Source: Sulfobacillus benefaciens
Lineage (GTDB): Bacteria; Bacillota; Sulfobacillia; Sulfobacillales; Sulfobacillaceae
Assembly: GCA_003023695.1 (NCBI GenBank)
Contig: PXYW01000026.1
Span: forward strand, 1 to 39,270
DNA length: 39,270 bases
Direction of reading: 5' to 3'
Shown here: positions 16,948-24,428 of the stretch, piece by piece
Layout of the letters: each line of letters opens with the position of its first letter
How positions within the stretch are numbered: the first letter of the stretch is position 1
The notes under the pieces: generated by a model
The model's database searches: none
The model's input: the letters and a program-made list of their open reading frames with translations, nothing else
Told to the model about the DNA's origin: nothing
Made by a program: the position numbers and the translations under genes

Positions 16948-17598
16948 ATGGGTTCTATCTTCGAAATGGTGACGTCATTACGATCACGTTTACCGATATA
17001 TGGAGAACGTCGTGTTGGTCACAATGTTGCACTAATAGGAATCAGCGATGAATTTGAAATTCTTGCCTTAATGCGTGCATTTCCAGATGCATTAATCACC
17101 GCGATAGACATCGATGCCAATGCATGCTATAGGTTGGAACGTTGGATTCGGAGCTCGCGATCTAATACGGTGTCGGTCGTCCATGCCGATGCCACTCAAT
17201 TGACTCTCAAGCACACATTTGATGCAGTAGTGGCATCATTTGTATTGGGAAGCCAATTCATTGGTCGGCCCTATGATGCATTAAAAAATTGGTCGACATG
17301 GCTCGCCGATTGCAAATCCTCTCTGTTTATCAGCGTATGGACGGCTCCTTTTGTCATTTCGTCTGATTTTAATGATCATCGGACTGATGAAATCCTACAA
17401 GCAGCTCTTACACTTGTGCAACAAGTTAACCTAACAATTCGTAGCATTTGGCATACGACGATCGGACGTCCTGTTATTTATACCGAGTTGCAAGAATACT
17501 TAAAGAGCTCACACCAATCTTTAGATGTTCCAGAAAATATAACCTCAACTCTCTGTTTGGCGACGCTGTCCTTGGAGTTGACCCGAGGAGCAGATTGA
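16948..17598 (+). CDS. SAM-methyltransferase-like Rossmann protein
   Basis: A 216-residue protein with GHNVALIGISDEFEILALM as the first strand and glycine loop, AFPDALITAIDIDANACYRL with the acidic residue that would bind ribose, VSVVHADATQL, and FDAVVASFVLG. The order is that of class I methyltransferases, though motif I (ALIGISDEFE) is degenerate. It may be a methyltransferase or a binding domain that lost activity. The start ATG 16948 has AGGAGA 10 bases upstream; the frame also opens at ATG 16810, which overlaps the peptide stop and crosses the hairpin. The next gene begins one base after its stop, so the two are coupled. The stretch is AT-richer than neighbouring housekeeping genes. Confidence 0.6.
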   Translation: MGSIFEMVTSLRSRLPIYGERRVGHNVALIGISDEFEILALMRAFPDALITAIDIDANACYRLERWIRSSRSNTVSVVHADATQLTLKHTFDAVVASFVLGSQFIGRPYDALKNWSTWLADCKSSLFISVWTAPFVISSDFNDHRTDEILQAALTLVQQVNLTIRSIWHTTIGRPVIYTELQEYLKSSHQSLDVPENITSTLCLATLSLELTRGAD

Positions 17599-17599
17599 T

Positions 17600-18103
17600 T
17601 TGCCCTTAGCCGTACTAAAACCCAATAATTATGGATTTGGACCAACTAGCATAGCCATTACAATAAAGAATGCGCTCGATAGCATTGGATGGACCACTCT
17701 AATCCATGGAACTACTCATGGTTTAGTCGCCTCACGCGTTAATGAGGCAAATATTGACAGCCAACCCGATGTAGTTATAAGTATTTTAGACGATGAATAT
17801 ATTATACAATCTCGAAGTTTGTGTAGGTTAAGACCAAAGCTTATTTACGTTGATCCATTATTTTGGTTTTGGGACGATCGGCGTATGCATTCATTGTCGC
17901 GTTTGGTCGACGCTTGTACCTATGTCGTACTTGACTTTTTTGATGTCAAGGCTCGAGCGAAGTTATGGAGATATCCCGTTACGGTAATAGGGCCAATTGT
18001 TTCTTCTTTAGCATACCAATTCAAACATATTCCGCGGGTCACAGGCACAGAAGTTGTTTTTTTACGAGGCACGCCAATGGACCGGTCGCGAGCGACCGAG
18101 TGA
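17600..18103 (+). pseudogene. GT-B glycosyltransferase-like protein, 3' end lost at an IS scar
   Basis: TTG 17600 follows GAGGAG by 9 bases. The product begins LKPNNYGFGPTSIAITIKNA, like the N-terminal glycine loop of GT-B glycosyltransferases, and continues with strands DVVISILDDEYI, KLIYVDPLFWFWD and CTYVVLDFFDVK. About 155 residues look genuine; after VVFLRGTP (around 18070) the sequence becomes a palindrome and IS-derived DNA, so the C-terminal nucleotide-sugar domain is missing. It is translationally coupled to the methyltransferase-like gene. A glycosylated peptide product is one reading, but the family assignment is tentative. Confidence 0.45.
18083..18098. repeat. palindrome at the truncation junction
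   Basis: CGGTCGC-GA-GCGACCG forms a 7-bp inverted repeat exactly where the GT-like homology stops and just before ISL3-type sequence, so it may be an element end. Confidence 0.45.
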
Positions 18104-18133
18104 AAAGTCGGCGTTGGGGTGTAAGCATCAAAT

Positions 18134-18360
18134 AATCCCCACCAACCGTTGCGCGGCGGGTGGCGGAAGCCGCCGGGATTCGCGTGAGTCACTCCACCAT
18201 CAATCGCTGGATCCTGAAAACGGCAGCGGGTAATCCGGCCGGCGCCTCGGTGCCGGGGGACAGGGAAGTCAAACCCTTGACCATTGTCGGCATCGATGAT
18301 TGGGCTTGGAAAAAGGGGCAACGTTATTGTTCAATCATCCCCTTGGGTGGTCCCCGACAG
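18134..18360 (+). pseudogene. ISL3-family transposase fragment
   Basis: The frame through 18160 reads VAEAAGIRVSHSTINRWILK and then PLTIVGIDDWAWKKGQRYCS, the segment of ISL3 transposases carrying the first catalytic Asp (GVDDWAxRKGxRYGT in the family). No N-terminal zinc domain and no C-terminal catalytic Glu region are recognisable; downstream of 18360 the frame loses similarity. Only about one fifth of a 400-residue transposase remains. Confidence 0.75.
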
Positions 18361-18594
18361 ACCAGCGGTGGCACTACGAGGTATCCCTACAGTGGTGTGA
18401 GAGGGTGCGAGTTAGTCACGCGCCTCCACACGATACTTTGGCACTGCTGCACCTGACCGACATTTTATCTCTAAGTGGGAATAAATGGCAGTTAGTGCTA
18501 ATATAACGGTACAGCATGGTCAATGTCATCGTACGGAGGACTTCAGTGACCATTTTTTCACCACAAGCACGACAATTGAAAGGACGTGAGAAGC

Positions 18595-19992
18595 ATGCGG
18601 CACGGCGAAGAAAATTCTCAAAACCTGACCTTTTATAGAACGCCCCAGGATGCGATGGAAGCGGCCCCAGAAACATTGGCCTATGTTGCGTTATTAAAGC
18701 CTGATGGCATGGCGGTGGTTGATGTGGATCCGGCATCCGACAAGTATGGTTCGGTGGTAGGCGAATGGCATGCGGAGCACGGAGATCAAGATGAATTTCA
18801 TCATTTCGGCTGGAATGTTTGCAGTTCGATCCTGGGAGGCCAACACGCGCACCACCATAATGCTGAGCGACGATATTTGGTAGTCCCCGGCATCCGATCC
18901 TCACGCATTTATATCCTTGATACGGGTGAAGATCCACGTCAACCTCGGCTTCATAAAACGGTGGAACCTGAGGACATAATGACTGTGGCGGGATATAGTC
19001 GACCACACACCGTCCACTGTGGACCTGATGGACTGTACGTCAGCGCCCTAGGCGCAGGCACTCCAGACGGGGAAGGAGGTCCGGCAGGAATCTTTAATAT
19101 GGACCACGACTCGTTTGAGGTTCTGGGGAGATGGGAAGAGGATCATGGATCCCAATTTTACGCCTATGATTTTTGGTGGCATATGGACGCTAACGTTCTT
19201 ATGGCCAGTGAATGGGCGCCTCCTAGACTGGTGGAAAATGGACTGGATGTGTCGGCTTTGGTCAATCGCGAATATGGTCATAAGCTGCATTTTTTTGATT
19301 TAGATACCCGTCGCCAGATACAGGAAATCGACCTTGGAGATCAGCACCAAATGGCACTCGAGGTCCGTCCTGCTCATGATCCAGCGGCAACCTATGGATT
19401 CCTAGGCGTAGTGATTGATGTAACCTCGTTGGCGTCGTCAATCTGGACGTGGTATCGCGAGGGGGATCAATGGAAGGCAAAAAAGGTCATCGAGATTGGA
19501 GCGATAACGGCACCAGTTGATGATGTTCCAGAGATCGTTAAGCCATTTGGTGGAAGCGTGCCTCCGCTCTTGTCGGATATTGTTTTATCACTAGATGACC
19601 ATTACCTATATGCCGCGCTATGGGGCATTGGAGAGATTCACCAATATGACGTTTCCGATCCGTTTCATCCTATTTTGGCGAGCCGTATCGAATTAGGAGG
19701 CATGGCACGCCATACACCAATGACCAATGGAAGACCATTTGGTGGAGGCCCGCAAATGTTGGAGTTAAGTAGGGATGGCAAACGACTTTATGGAACCAAT
19801 TCCTTGTACACCTCGTGGGATGATCAATTTTACCCTGAGGGAATTCCCGGAGTCATGTTCAAGATCGATATTACTGCCGAAGGAATGCGGATGGATCCGA
19901 CCTTTCATGTGGAATTCCCGGGTCATCGAGCTCACCAAATACGGTTGCAAGGGGGAGACTGTTCCACGGATTCCTATTGTTTTCGCGCTTAA
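18595..19992 (+). CDS. selenium-binding protein 56 family / methanethiol oxidase-like
   Basis: A 465-residue protein that aligns with SELENBP1/SBP56 proteins along its full length, for example SSRIYILDTGEDPRQPRLHK, SRPHTVHCGPDGLYVSALG, FWWHMDANVLMASEWAPP, HFFDLDTRRQIQEIDLG and GGPQMLELSRDGKRLYGTNS. The family is a beta-propeller; several members oxidise methanethiol to formaldehyde, hydrogen sulfide and hydrogen peroxide, and bind copper through His residues. Many His residues are present (HFGWNVCSS, GGQHAHHH). A role in organosulfur use fits a sulfur-metabolising organism but is inference. ATG 18595 has AAAGGA 10 bases upstream; GTG 18586 is too close to that site. It ends in a strong terminator. 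Confidence 0.92.
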   Translation: MRHGEENSQNLTFYRTPQDAMEAAPETLAYVALLKPDGMAVVDVDPASDKYGSVVGEWHAEHGDQDEFHHFGWNVCSSILGGQHAHHHNAERRYLVVPGIRSSRIYILDTGEDPRQPRLHKTVEPEDIMTVAGYSRPHTVHCGPDGLYVSALGAGTPDGEGGPAGIFNMDHDSFEVLGRWEEDHGSQFYAYDFWWHMDANVLMASEWAPPRLVENGLDVSALVNREYGHKLHFFDLDTRRQIQEIDLGDQHQMALEVRPAHDPAATYGFLGVVIDVTSLASSIWTWYREGDQWKAKKVIEIGAITAPVDDVPEIVKPFGGSVPPLLSDIVLSLDDHYLYAALWGIGEIHQYDVSDPFHPILASRIELGGMARHTPMTNGRPFGGGPQMLELSRDGKRLYGTNSLYTSWDDQFYPEGIPGVMFKIDITAEGMRMDPTFHVEFPGHRAHQIRLQGGDCSTDSYCFRA

Positions 19993-20006
19993 CACGTCAT
20001 TGTCAG

Positions 20007-20036
20007 GGCCCGCATCTGGGTGCGGGCCATTTTTAA
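20007..20036 (+). terminator. rho-independent terminator of the selenium-binding protein gene
   Basis: Perfect 8-bp stem GGCCCGCA / TGCGGGCC with a 6-base loop, followed by ATTTTTAA. It lies 15 bases after the stop codon. Confidence 0.9.
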
Positions 20037-20319
20037 TGCGCCCGGCATGGGCGTGTACTCTAAGGTAAAAGTCTTGAACGGGGAATGACGGTTCCAATCG
20101 TTAACCTATGGCCAGTGTCCGTGAAGCGTGCCTCGACCGTCTCTGACGTCGGCGCATTGGAATTTAAATGCGTGCAACGCGGCGGGTTCCGGATTCGTAT
20201 GGCCCCTAAATCCGCCGTCTCCTGCGAATACTCACGGACCGTCATACGCGGGGGCCTCGCCAGTTGGGCCCGCCATTTCTTTCGCGTTCGGATTCGGTAG
20301 GAACGGGTGCGGATGCGTT

Positions 20320-20515
20320 ATTACTCCGCTCCTTGGGAAAGGCGCAGACCGAACTTGCGGGCAGTCGCAAAGGCCCGTGGTGCATCGCCAGGTCCTTGAA
20401 CCGCTGATGACCGCAGCCTATTGGCATGCTTAAGGCTTGGCACGTCTGCGGACTCTGTACGAAAGGACGCGGCCAAATACCGAAAGGTTCGTAGCCCCTC
20501 TCAATCCGTAAGACG
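20320..20515 (+). pseudogene. possible relic of a group II intron-associated ORF
   Basis: With one frameshift and one in-frame stop, the plus strand reads TELAGSRKGPWCIARSLNR, then TAAYWHA, stop, GLARLRTLYERTRP. The pattern RKGPWxIAxS...NAYWxAQGL resembles the short conserved peptide found at the 3' side of group II intron reverse transcriptases. No reverse transcriptase domain is nearby. The assignment rests on memory of the family and is weak. The wider gap 20037-20583 shows nothing else I can name. Confidence 0.25.
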
Positions 20516-20583
20516 AGATGAGGGATCCAGTTTAGTCAAGGCGAGTTCTGTCAGGACACGGTGGCGACATGTAAACTGCTAAT

Positions 20584-20612
20584 AAAAAAACGCTAGCCCC
20601 GTGAACTAAGCG
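20584..20612 (-). terminator. terminator of the tRNA operon
   Basis: On the minus strand CGCTTAG pairs with CTAGCG (one bulge) around a TTCACGGGG-type loop and is followed by TTTTTTT (20584-20590), just after tRNA-Val. Confidence 0.65.
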
Positions 20613-20620
20613 AATTTGGA

Positions 20621-20695
20621 TGGTGGGCACGACAGGTATCGAACCTGTGACCTCTTGCGTGTGAAGCAAGCGCTCTACCACTGAGCTACGCGCCC
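20621..20695 (-). tRNA. tRNA-Val(CAC)
   Basis: 75-base cloverleaf with encoded CCA. The acceptor is GGGCGCG / CGTGCCC, the D arm GCTCAGTGGTAGAGC, the anticodon stem-loop CTTGC-TTCACAC-GCAAG giving CAC, and the T arm GGTTCGATACC. Last gene of a three-tRNA operon. Confidence 0.95.
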
Positions 20696-20717
20696 ATATT
20701 TAGTTGCGGTACACGGC

Positions 20718-20792
20718 TGGTGGGCCCAGAAGGATTCGAACCTCCGACCAACCGGTTATGAGCCGGCAGCTCTACCGCTGAGCTATGGGCCC
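20718..20792 (-). tRNA. tRNA-Met(CAT) (elongator Met or Ile2)
   Basis: 75-base cloverleaf with encoded CCA. The acceptor is GGGCCCA / TGGGCCC, and the anticodon stem-loop is GCCGG-CTCATAA-CCGGT. The CAT anticodon could belong to elongator Met or to tRNA-Ile2 whose C34 is changed to lysidine; the sequence alone does not settle it. It lacks the three consecutive G:C pairs expected of an initiator tRNA in the anticodon stem. Confidence 0.92.
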
Positions 20793-20800
20793 AAAAATAA

Positions 20801-20876
20801 TGGCTCCTCGAGCAGGACTCGAACCTGCAACCACCCGGTTAACAGCCGGGTGCTCTACCAATTGAGCTATCGAGGA
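20801..20876 (-). tRNA. tRNA-Asn(GTT)
   Basis: 76-base cloverleaf with encoded CCA. The acceptor is TCCTCGA / TCGAGGA, discriminator G, and the anticodon stem-loop CCCGG-CTGTTAA-CCGGG gives GTT. First gene of the tRNA operon. Confidence 0.95.
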
Positions 20877-20893
20877 GTGTTCCGACAAATGAC

Positions 20894-20922
20894 ATCTTAG
20901 CAGGCTCGAGCCATAGCGTCAA
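20894..20922 (-). promoter_or_regulatory. sigma-A promoter of the tRNA operon
   Basis: On the minus strand TTGACG (20917-20922), a 17-base spacer and TAAGAT (20894-20899) form a near-consensus promoter, with the predicted start about 10 bases before tRNA-Asn. Confidence 0.8.
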
Positions 20923-21037
20923 GTACTACTGCCGTGTTTTTCATGGTATTGTACCCGGTAAGTTTTAAGTTATGTAGTAGGAAATTAGGAGAAAGCGTCG
21001 AACTCGTATTTAAGAGACCATTTTGGGGAGGATGCTT

Positions 21038-21634
21038 GTGACCGGCAATATCAAAGTGATTACGGGGGAAATGTTTTCTGGAAAATCGAAAGAGTTGTCA
21101 CGTCTCATAGAACGGGCTTTGATTGCAGACCTTACTGTTGATGTGTTCTATCCTGTTTTTTCTTCTCGTGACAGTTCACGGGATATAGAACGCCGGATTG
21201 CCGAATTGCATGGCTCTTTAACCATTGTCGGAGTACCGGATGGTAATGCTCAAGCACTTATCACTTTGATAAATCCTGTAGCTGATGTCGTGGCTATCGA
21301 TGAAGCTCAATTTTTCACCCATGATTTGGTCGATGTGGTTAAAAAATTGAGGCACGATGGAAAGCGAGTTTTGATTGCAGGACTAGACTTAGATTATCAG
21401 GAAAATCCTTTTGGGTGCATGGGGGCCTTAATGTGTGTAGCTGATGATGTGATGAAGGTCCATGCGGTATGTACGGCCTGTAAAAAATCAGATGCTTTTA
21501 TTTCCTACCGGCTAACCGATGAATCTGGACAAGTGGTGGTTGGGGAGAGCAATTATACGGCGCTTTGTGTGGAATGCTATGATCATGTTATGATGGAAAA
21601 ACAGGAGAGGACGACGGATTACCAGACCGCTTGA
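21038..21634 (+). CDS. tdk: thymidine kinase
   Basis: A 198-residue type II thymidine kinase that phosphorylates thymidine with ATP for nucleotide salvage in the cytosol. GEMFSGKSKEL (10-20) is the P-loop, VVAIDEAQFF the Mg/base motif, and GLDLDYQENPFGCM the conserved middle loop. The structural zinc site is CTACKKS plus CVECY; the lasso loop with GESNYTALC contacts thymidine. The start GTG 21038 has GGGGAGG 6 bases upstream; ATG 21032 overlaps that site. The gene's last 17 bases overlap the likely start region of trmK. Confidence 0.95.
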   Translation: MTGNIKVITGEMFSGKSKELSRLIERALIADLTVDVFYPVFSSRDSSRDIERRIAELHGSLTIVGVPDGNAQALITLINPVADVVAIDEAQFFTHDLVDVVKKLRHDGKRVLIAGLDLDYQENPFGCMGALMCVADDVMKVHAVCTACKKSDAFISYRLTDESGQVVVGESNYTALCVECYDHVMMEKQERTTDYQTA

Positions 21635-22247
21635 AAATCGATTGCAGTTGCTGAGCGAATGGTGCGGCCCATATCCTCGGGTGGCGGATATCGGGGCAGG
21701 CAGTGGGCGTTTAAGTCTTGATTTAATTGGCAAAGGGCACGATGTGATAGCCACTGAGGCGAGCGCTAAAGGCGTCGAGATATTGCGACGAACTACAGCT
21801 AAGCGAATAATGAGTTTGGTTGGTGACGGACTTCTGCCGTTAAAGCGTCAGATGGCGGTTGATGCCATTGTAGTGGCGGGCATGGGTAGCGACCTCATTA
21901 TACATATTTTAGGACAAAGACATTTTTTGCCCTATAATCCGGTGTTTTTGCTCCAGCCCGTCCAAGGGATATTAGCGGTACGCCGCTATCTTGCTGAAAA
22001 TTTAGCCGTAATTCATCGAGGGGGCCTTGTGGCGGATCGTGCGCGGATCTATGCTTCGTGGGAAGTGTCCTTTGATGGTATTGGAGGCCAAATTCCGATA
22101 TTTGCTGAATTCTCTCAGGATCCTTTGTGGCCGATACTTTGTTCTCGAGAACAACAATTCAGAAGACACAAATTGACTTTCCCATTGTCGCCAAAAGAAT
22201 ATCAGAAAACATGGGAAGAGTTGGGATATTGGAACACGGTGCTGTAG
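21618..22247 (+). CDS. trmK: tRNA (adenine(22)-N1)-methyltransferase
   Basis: A Rossmann methyltransferase of the TrmK/YqfN family that methylates A22 in the tRNA D-loop. VADIGAGSGRLSLDLI is motif I (the family usually has DIGTDHAYLP), and AIVVAGMGSDLIIHIL is the hallmark motif IV. FLLQPVQGILAVRRYLAENL also fits ('LQPN.....lR..L'). No ATG, GTG or TTG exists between the in-frame stop at 21591 and TTG 21642, yet conserved sequence ITRPLENRLQLLSEWCG begins upstream. An ATT codon at 21618 lies 7 bases after GGAGAGG and is the best-placed start (209 codons); TTG 21642 is the conservative alternative (201 residues). It sits between tdk and rnhA. Confidence 0.8.
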   Translation: MTRPLENRLQLLSEWCGPYPRVADIGAGSGRLSLDLIGKGHDVIATEASAKGVEILRRTTAKRIMSLVGDGLLPLKRQMAVDAIVVAGMGSDLIIHILGQRHFLPYNPVFLLQPVQGILAVRRYLAENLAVIHRGGLVADRARIYASWEVSFDGIGGQIPIFAEFSQDPLWPILCSREQQFRRHKLTFPLSPKEYQKTWEELGYWNTVL

Positions 22248-22281
22248 TTGAATACTATTTAAGGCAAAGGATATCGCTGAT

Positions 22282-22749
22282 ATGAATAACACAGAATATC
22301 ATGTATATACTGATGGGGCGTGCAGCAATAATCAGGCTCCAGGGGGACAACCCGGCGGATGGGCCTGCGTTTTTGTCGATGGACCACATTTTTCCGGAGC
22401 AGATCTTGCAACCACCAATAACCGAATGGAAATGACGGCGGTTATTCAAGCATTGCAGAACACACCGAAAAATTCTGCAGTCAGTATTTACAGTGACTCC
22501 GCTTACGTCATCAATGCGTTTACCCAGAATTGGTTTAAAGGCTGGGAACAACGGCAATGGCGCAATGCCAAAGGACAACCCGTGGAAAACCAAGATTTGT
22601 GGCGGCAGATGCTAGGGCTGGTAACTGAGCGCCGTGTGCAATGGATTAAAGTCAAGGGCCATTCCGGCAATCGGTACAATGAAATGGCAGATCGACTAGC
22701 TGTAGAAGCGATGCGGGCTTTGATGGCACAAAATAACAAAGTAGAGTAA
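22282..22749 (+). CDS. rnhA: ribonuclease HI
   Basis: A 155-residue RNase H type 1 that cuts the RNA strand of RNA-DNA hybrids. The four acidic catalytic residues are in place: D11 in VYTDGACS, E50 in NRMEMTAV, D72 in IYSDSAYV and D137 in NEMADRLA. The basic handle (WFKGWEQRQWRNAKGQPVEN) and H127 of KGHSGN are present, so it is the E. coli-like complete form. AAAGGA lies about 13 bases before the ATG. It is 34 bases after trmK and probably in the same operon; the rnpB promoter begins 10 bases after its stop. Confidence 0.96.
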   Translation: MNNTEYHVYTDGACSNNQAPGGQPGGWACVFVDGPHFSGADLATTNNRMEMTAVIQALQNTPKNSAVSIYSDSAYVINAFTQNWFKGWEQRQWRNAKGQPVENQDLWRQMLGLVTERRVQWIKVKGHSGNRYNEMADRLAVEAMRALMAQNNKVE

Positions 22750-22758
22750 ATGTAACGG

Positions 22759-22788
22759 TTGACGCCCGAGTTGTTATCAAGGCATAAT
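22759..22788 (+). promoter_or_regulatory. sigma-A promoter of rnpB
   Basis: TTGACG (22759-22764) and CATAAT (22783-22788) with an 18-base spacer, about 12 bases before the first paired base of the RNase P RNA. Confidence 0.7.
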
Positions 22789-22800
22789 ATGAAGTCCAAG

Positions 22801-23152
22801 ATGCGAGTCGGCTAAACGATCGCGGGCATAGTGCCGCAAGGCCGTGCCTGAGGAAAGTCCGAGCTGCATAGAGCAGAGTGCTGGATAACGTCCAGTGGGG
22901 GAAACCCTAAGGAAAGTGCCACAGAAAACAAACCGCCCTGTACTAATGGGGTAAGGATGAAACGGTGCGGTAAGAGCGCACCAGAGCCCAGGTGACTGGA
23001 GCTCTTGGTAAACCCCACTCGCAGCAAGACCTAATAGGGGAAGGATGACGCTGCTCGCTGACTTCCCGGGTTGGTCGCTTGAGGCATTAGGTAACTAGTG
23101 TCCCAGATAAATGATCGTTCACGACAGAACTCGGCTTATGGCTGACTCGCAT
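22801..23152 (+). ncRNA. rnpB: RNase P RNA
   Basis: About 352 bases bounded by the P1 helix ATGCGAGTCGGC / GCTGACTCGCAT. Universally conserved blocks are visible: GAGGAAAGTCCG (22851 region), the ACAGAAAACAAACCGCC block, GGTAAGGATGAAACGGTGCGGTAAGAG region, and near the 3' end GACAGAACTCGGCTTAT (23123-23139). The GGTAA...GAGCGCACCAG core and long P1 look more like the ancestral type A RNA than the B. subtilis type B, though I could not fold it formally. It processes the 5' ends of tRNA precursors. Confidence 0.95.
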
Positions 23153-23198
23153 CGTGATTTACGACTTCGGGTCTTTACATCCGAACGGCGATAGAGAG

Positions 23199-23429
23199 TC
23201 ATCGTCTCTCAACTACTCGAGCCACTTTACCATGGCAGACGTCACATAGCCCCCGCAGTATGATGTCTGAACCTGAAGGATATACGCGGTAATCGACAAT
23301 CTGGCATACGTCCCTACAATGAGAGCACCACACGTTTCGAATGAGTTTCTCTCTAAGCTCGGGCAAGATGGCTTCCCACTTTTGTTTGGCGCTAAGCGAT
23401 GAGTCGCCGATGTCATGTTTATTCTGCAT
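23199..23429 (-). CDS. small zinc-ribbon-like protein
   Basis: A 76-residue protein with two CxxC knuckles, WCSHCRDVC (35-43) and LCDVCHGKV (62-70), separated by a hydrophobic strand region (IVDYRVYPSGSDIILRG). This is the layout of a one-domain zinc ribbon. The N-terminal 30 residues (SSLSAKQKWEAILPELREKL) form a charged helix. GAGGTG lies 7 bases before the ATG at 23427-23429. Function is unknown; ribosome- or nucleic-acid-binding roles are common for this shape. It is convergent with rnpB. Confidence 0.75.
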   Translation of the reverse strand: MQNKHDIGDSSLSAKQKWEAILPELREKLIRNVWCSHCRDVCQIVDYRVYPSGSDIILRGLCDVCHGKVARVVERR

Positions 23430-23438
23430 ATAGTCACC

Positions 23439-23663
23439 TCACGGAATGAGCAAGTAACATGATACTACGGGTAACTTGCTCGACAATCCCTCTACCATGC
23501 TTACTGATTCAAAAATCATCCAAGCAATGCGGGCGCTGTTGCTATGAGTAGCACAAGGTCCACAACAGACGGTACGGGTTAGGTTGTCAATAATTTCGGA
23601 GGCTGGCAGTTGAGCCATGGCAAAGAATTCCATAGAGCGGTACTTCTTGGACTCGTGTCGCAT
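23439..23663 (-). CDS. hypothetical Cys-containing small protein
   Basis: A 74-codon frame; the part from Met11 (MEFFAMAQLPASEIIDNLTR) looks protein-like and includes VCCGPCATHSNSARIAWMIF, with three Cys in five residues. The ATG at 23663 has GAGG only one base upstream and the internal ATG has none, so expression is unsure. It ends 9 bases before the zinc-ribbon gene on the same strand. No family is recognised. Confidence 0.35.
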   Translation of the reverse strand: MRHESKKYRSMEFFAMAQLPASEIIDNLTRTVCCGPCATHSNSARIAWMIFESVSMVEGLSSKLPVVSCYLLIP

Positions 23664-23771
23664 GCCTCGACAATTTCAAGTGTAAGATATCGAACTAGGC
23701 TCTACGGTACGTTATAATTTCAGGAAAGCCGAGTGGCAAGTAGGCTCGACATCCTTATAAGGAGGATACTA

Positions 23772-24338
23772 GTGAAGGACGCCATTGTCCGGGCTGCAAT
23801 GCAACTCTTTGACGCACGGGGATTTCGGGAAACGTCAATTCAAGACATCTGTGACGCGGTAGGCGTCACCAAAGGTGCCTTCTATTATTACTTTACCAGC
23901 AAAGAAGAACTCCTGATGGAAATTCACCAGGAATATATCGATGATCTGCTGAAAAGCCAAGAAGAAATTTTAAATGGAGATAGTTCGGCTTCGGATAAGG
24001 TGCTTTTGATTATGGAGCTTCTAATGAACTCAATACAAAATAACCGATCAGCGGCAAAAATATTTTTTGCTGAACTTCGGCAATTGGGTGGCGATCGTCT
24101 GCACTCGATTATTGCCAAACGACGTCAGTTTCGTAAGAATCTGGAGTCCGTGGTTTGTTCGGGAATGGACGGTAGAGAATTTCGAACGGACCTTGACTGC
24201 GGGGCAATTACTATGGCAATTTTAGGCATTGTCAATTGGAGTTATCAATGGTTTCAACCGGATGGCCGATTTCCGTCCTATGAATTGACGCGACAATTTC
24301 ACCGCATTATTGTGTCGGGAATTATGTTGGATCCCTGA
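23772..24338 (+). CDS. TetR family transcriptional regulator
   Basis: A 188-residue repressor. The N-terminal helix-turn-helix is textbook: AAMQLFDARGFRETSIQDIC followed by DAVGVTKGAFYYYFTSKEEL. The C-terminal ligand domain carries LLIMELLMNSIQNNRSAAKI and a Trp-rich patch NWSYQWFQPDG, resembling TetR regulators of fatty-acid degradation (FadR/YsiA-like), an inference supported by the adjacent acyl-CoA dehydrogenases. GTG 23772 has AAGGAGG 6 bases upstream; the frame is open to 23733 without a ribosome site. It is convergent with the first dehydrogenase gene. Confidence 0.9.
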   Translation: MKDAIVRAAMQLFDARGFRETSIQDICDAVGVTKGAFYYYFTSKEELLMEIHQEYIDDLLKSQEEILNGDSSASDKVLLIMELLMNSIQNNRSAAKIFFAELRQLGGDRLHSIIAKRRQFRKNLESVVCSGMDGREFRTDLDCGAITMAILGIVNWSYQWFQPDGRFPSYELTRQFHRIIVSGIMLDP

Positions 24339-24369
24339 ACAATACCGGGTAATGATTTAGCATAGAATA

Positions 24370-24389
24370 ACCGGGCATCGTGGCCCGGT
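24370..24389. terminator. hairpin between tetR-type gene and acyl-CoA dehydrogenase
   Basis: 7-bp stem ACCGGGC / GCCCGGT with a 6-base loop in the convergent gap. T-tracts are weak on both sides, so it could serve either strand. Confidence 0.6.
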
Positions 24390-24428
24390 ATTAAGAGGGT
24401 GACATCGGTTTACCGCATGGTCTTAGTA

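Noticed and set aside
18416..19006. 196-codon minus-strand ORF opposite the selenium-binding protein gene
   Set aside because: It is mainly the shadow of the selenium-binding protein gene. The CxxC near its end (18541-18580) hints at transposase debris but is too short to call.
20718..20792. Initiator tRNA-fMet
   Set aside because: The anticodon is CAT but the anticodon stem lacks the three consecutive G:C pairs of initiator tRNAs; elongator Met or Ile2 fits better.
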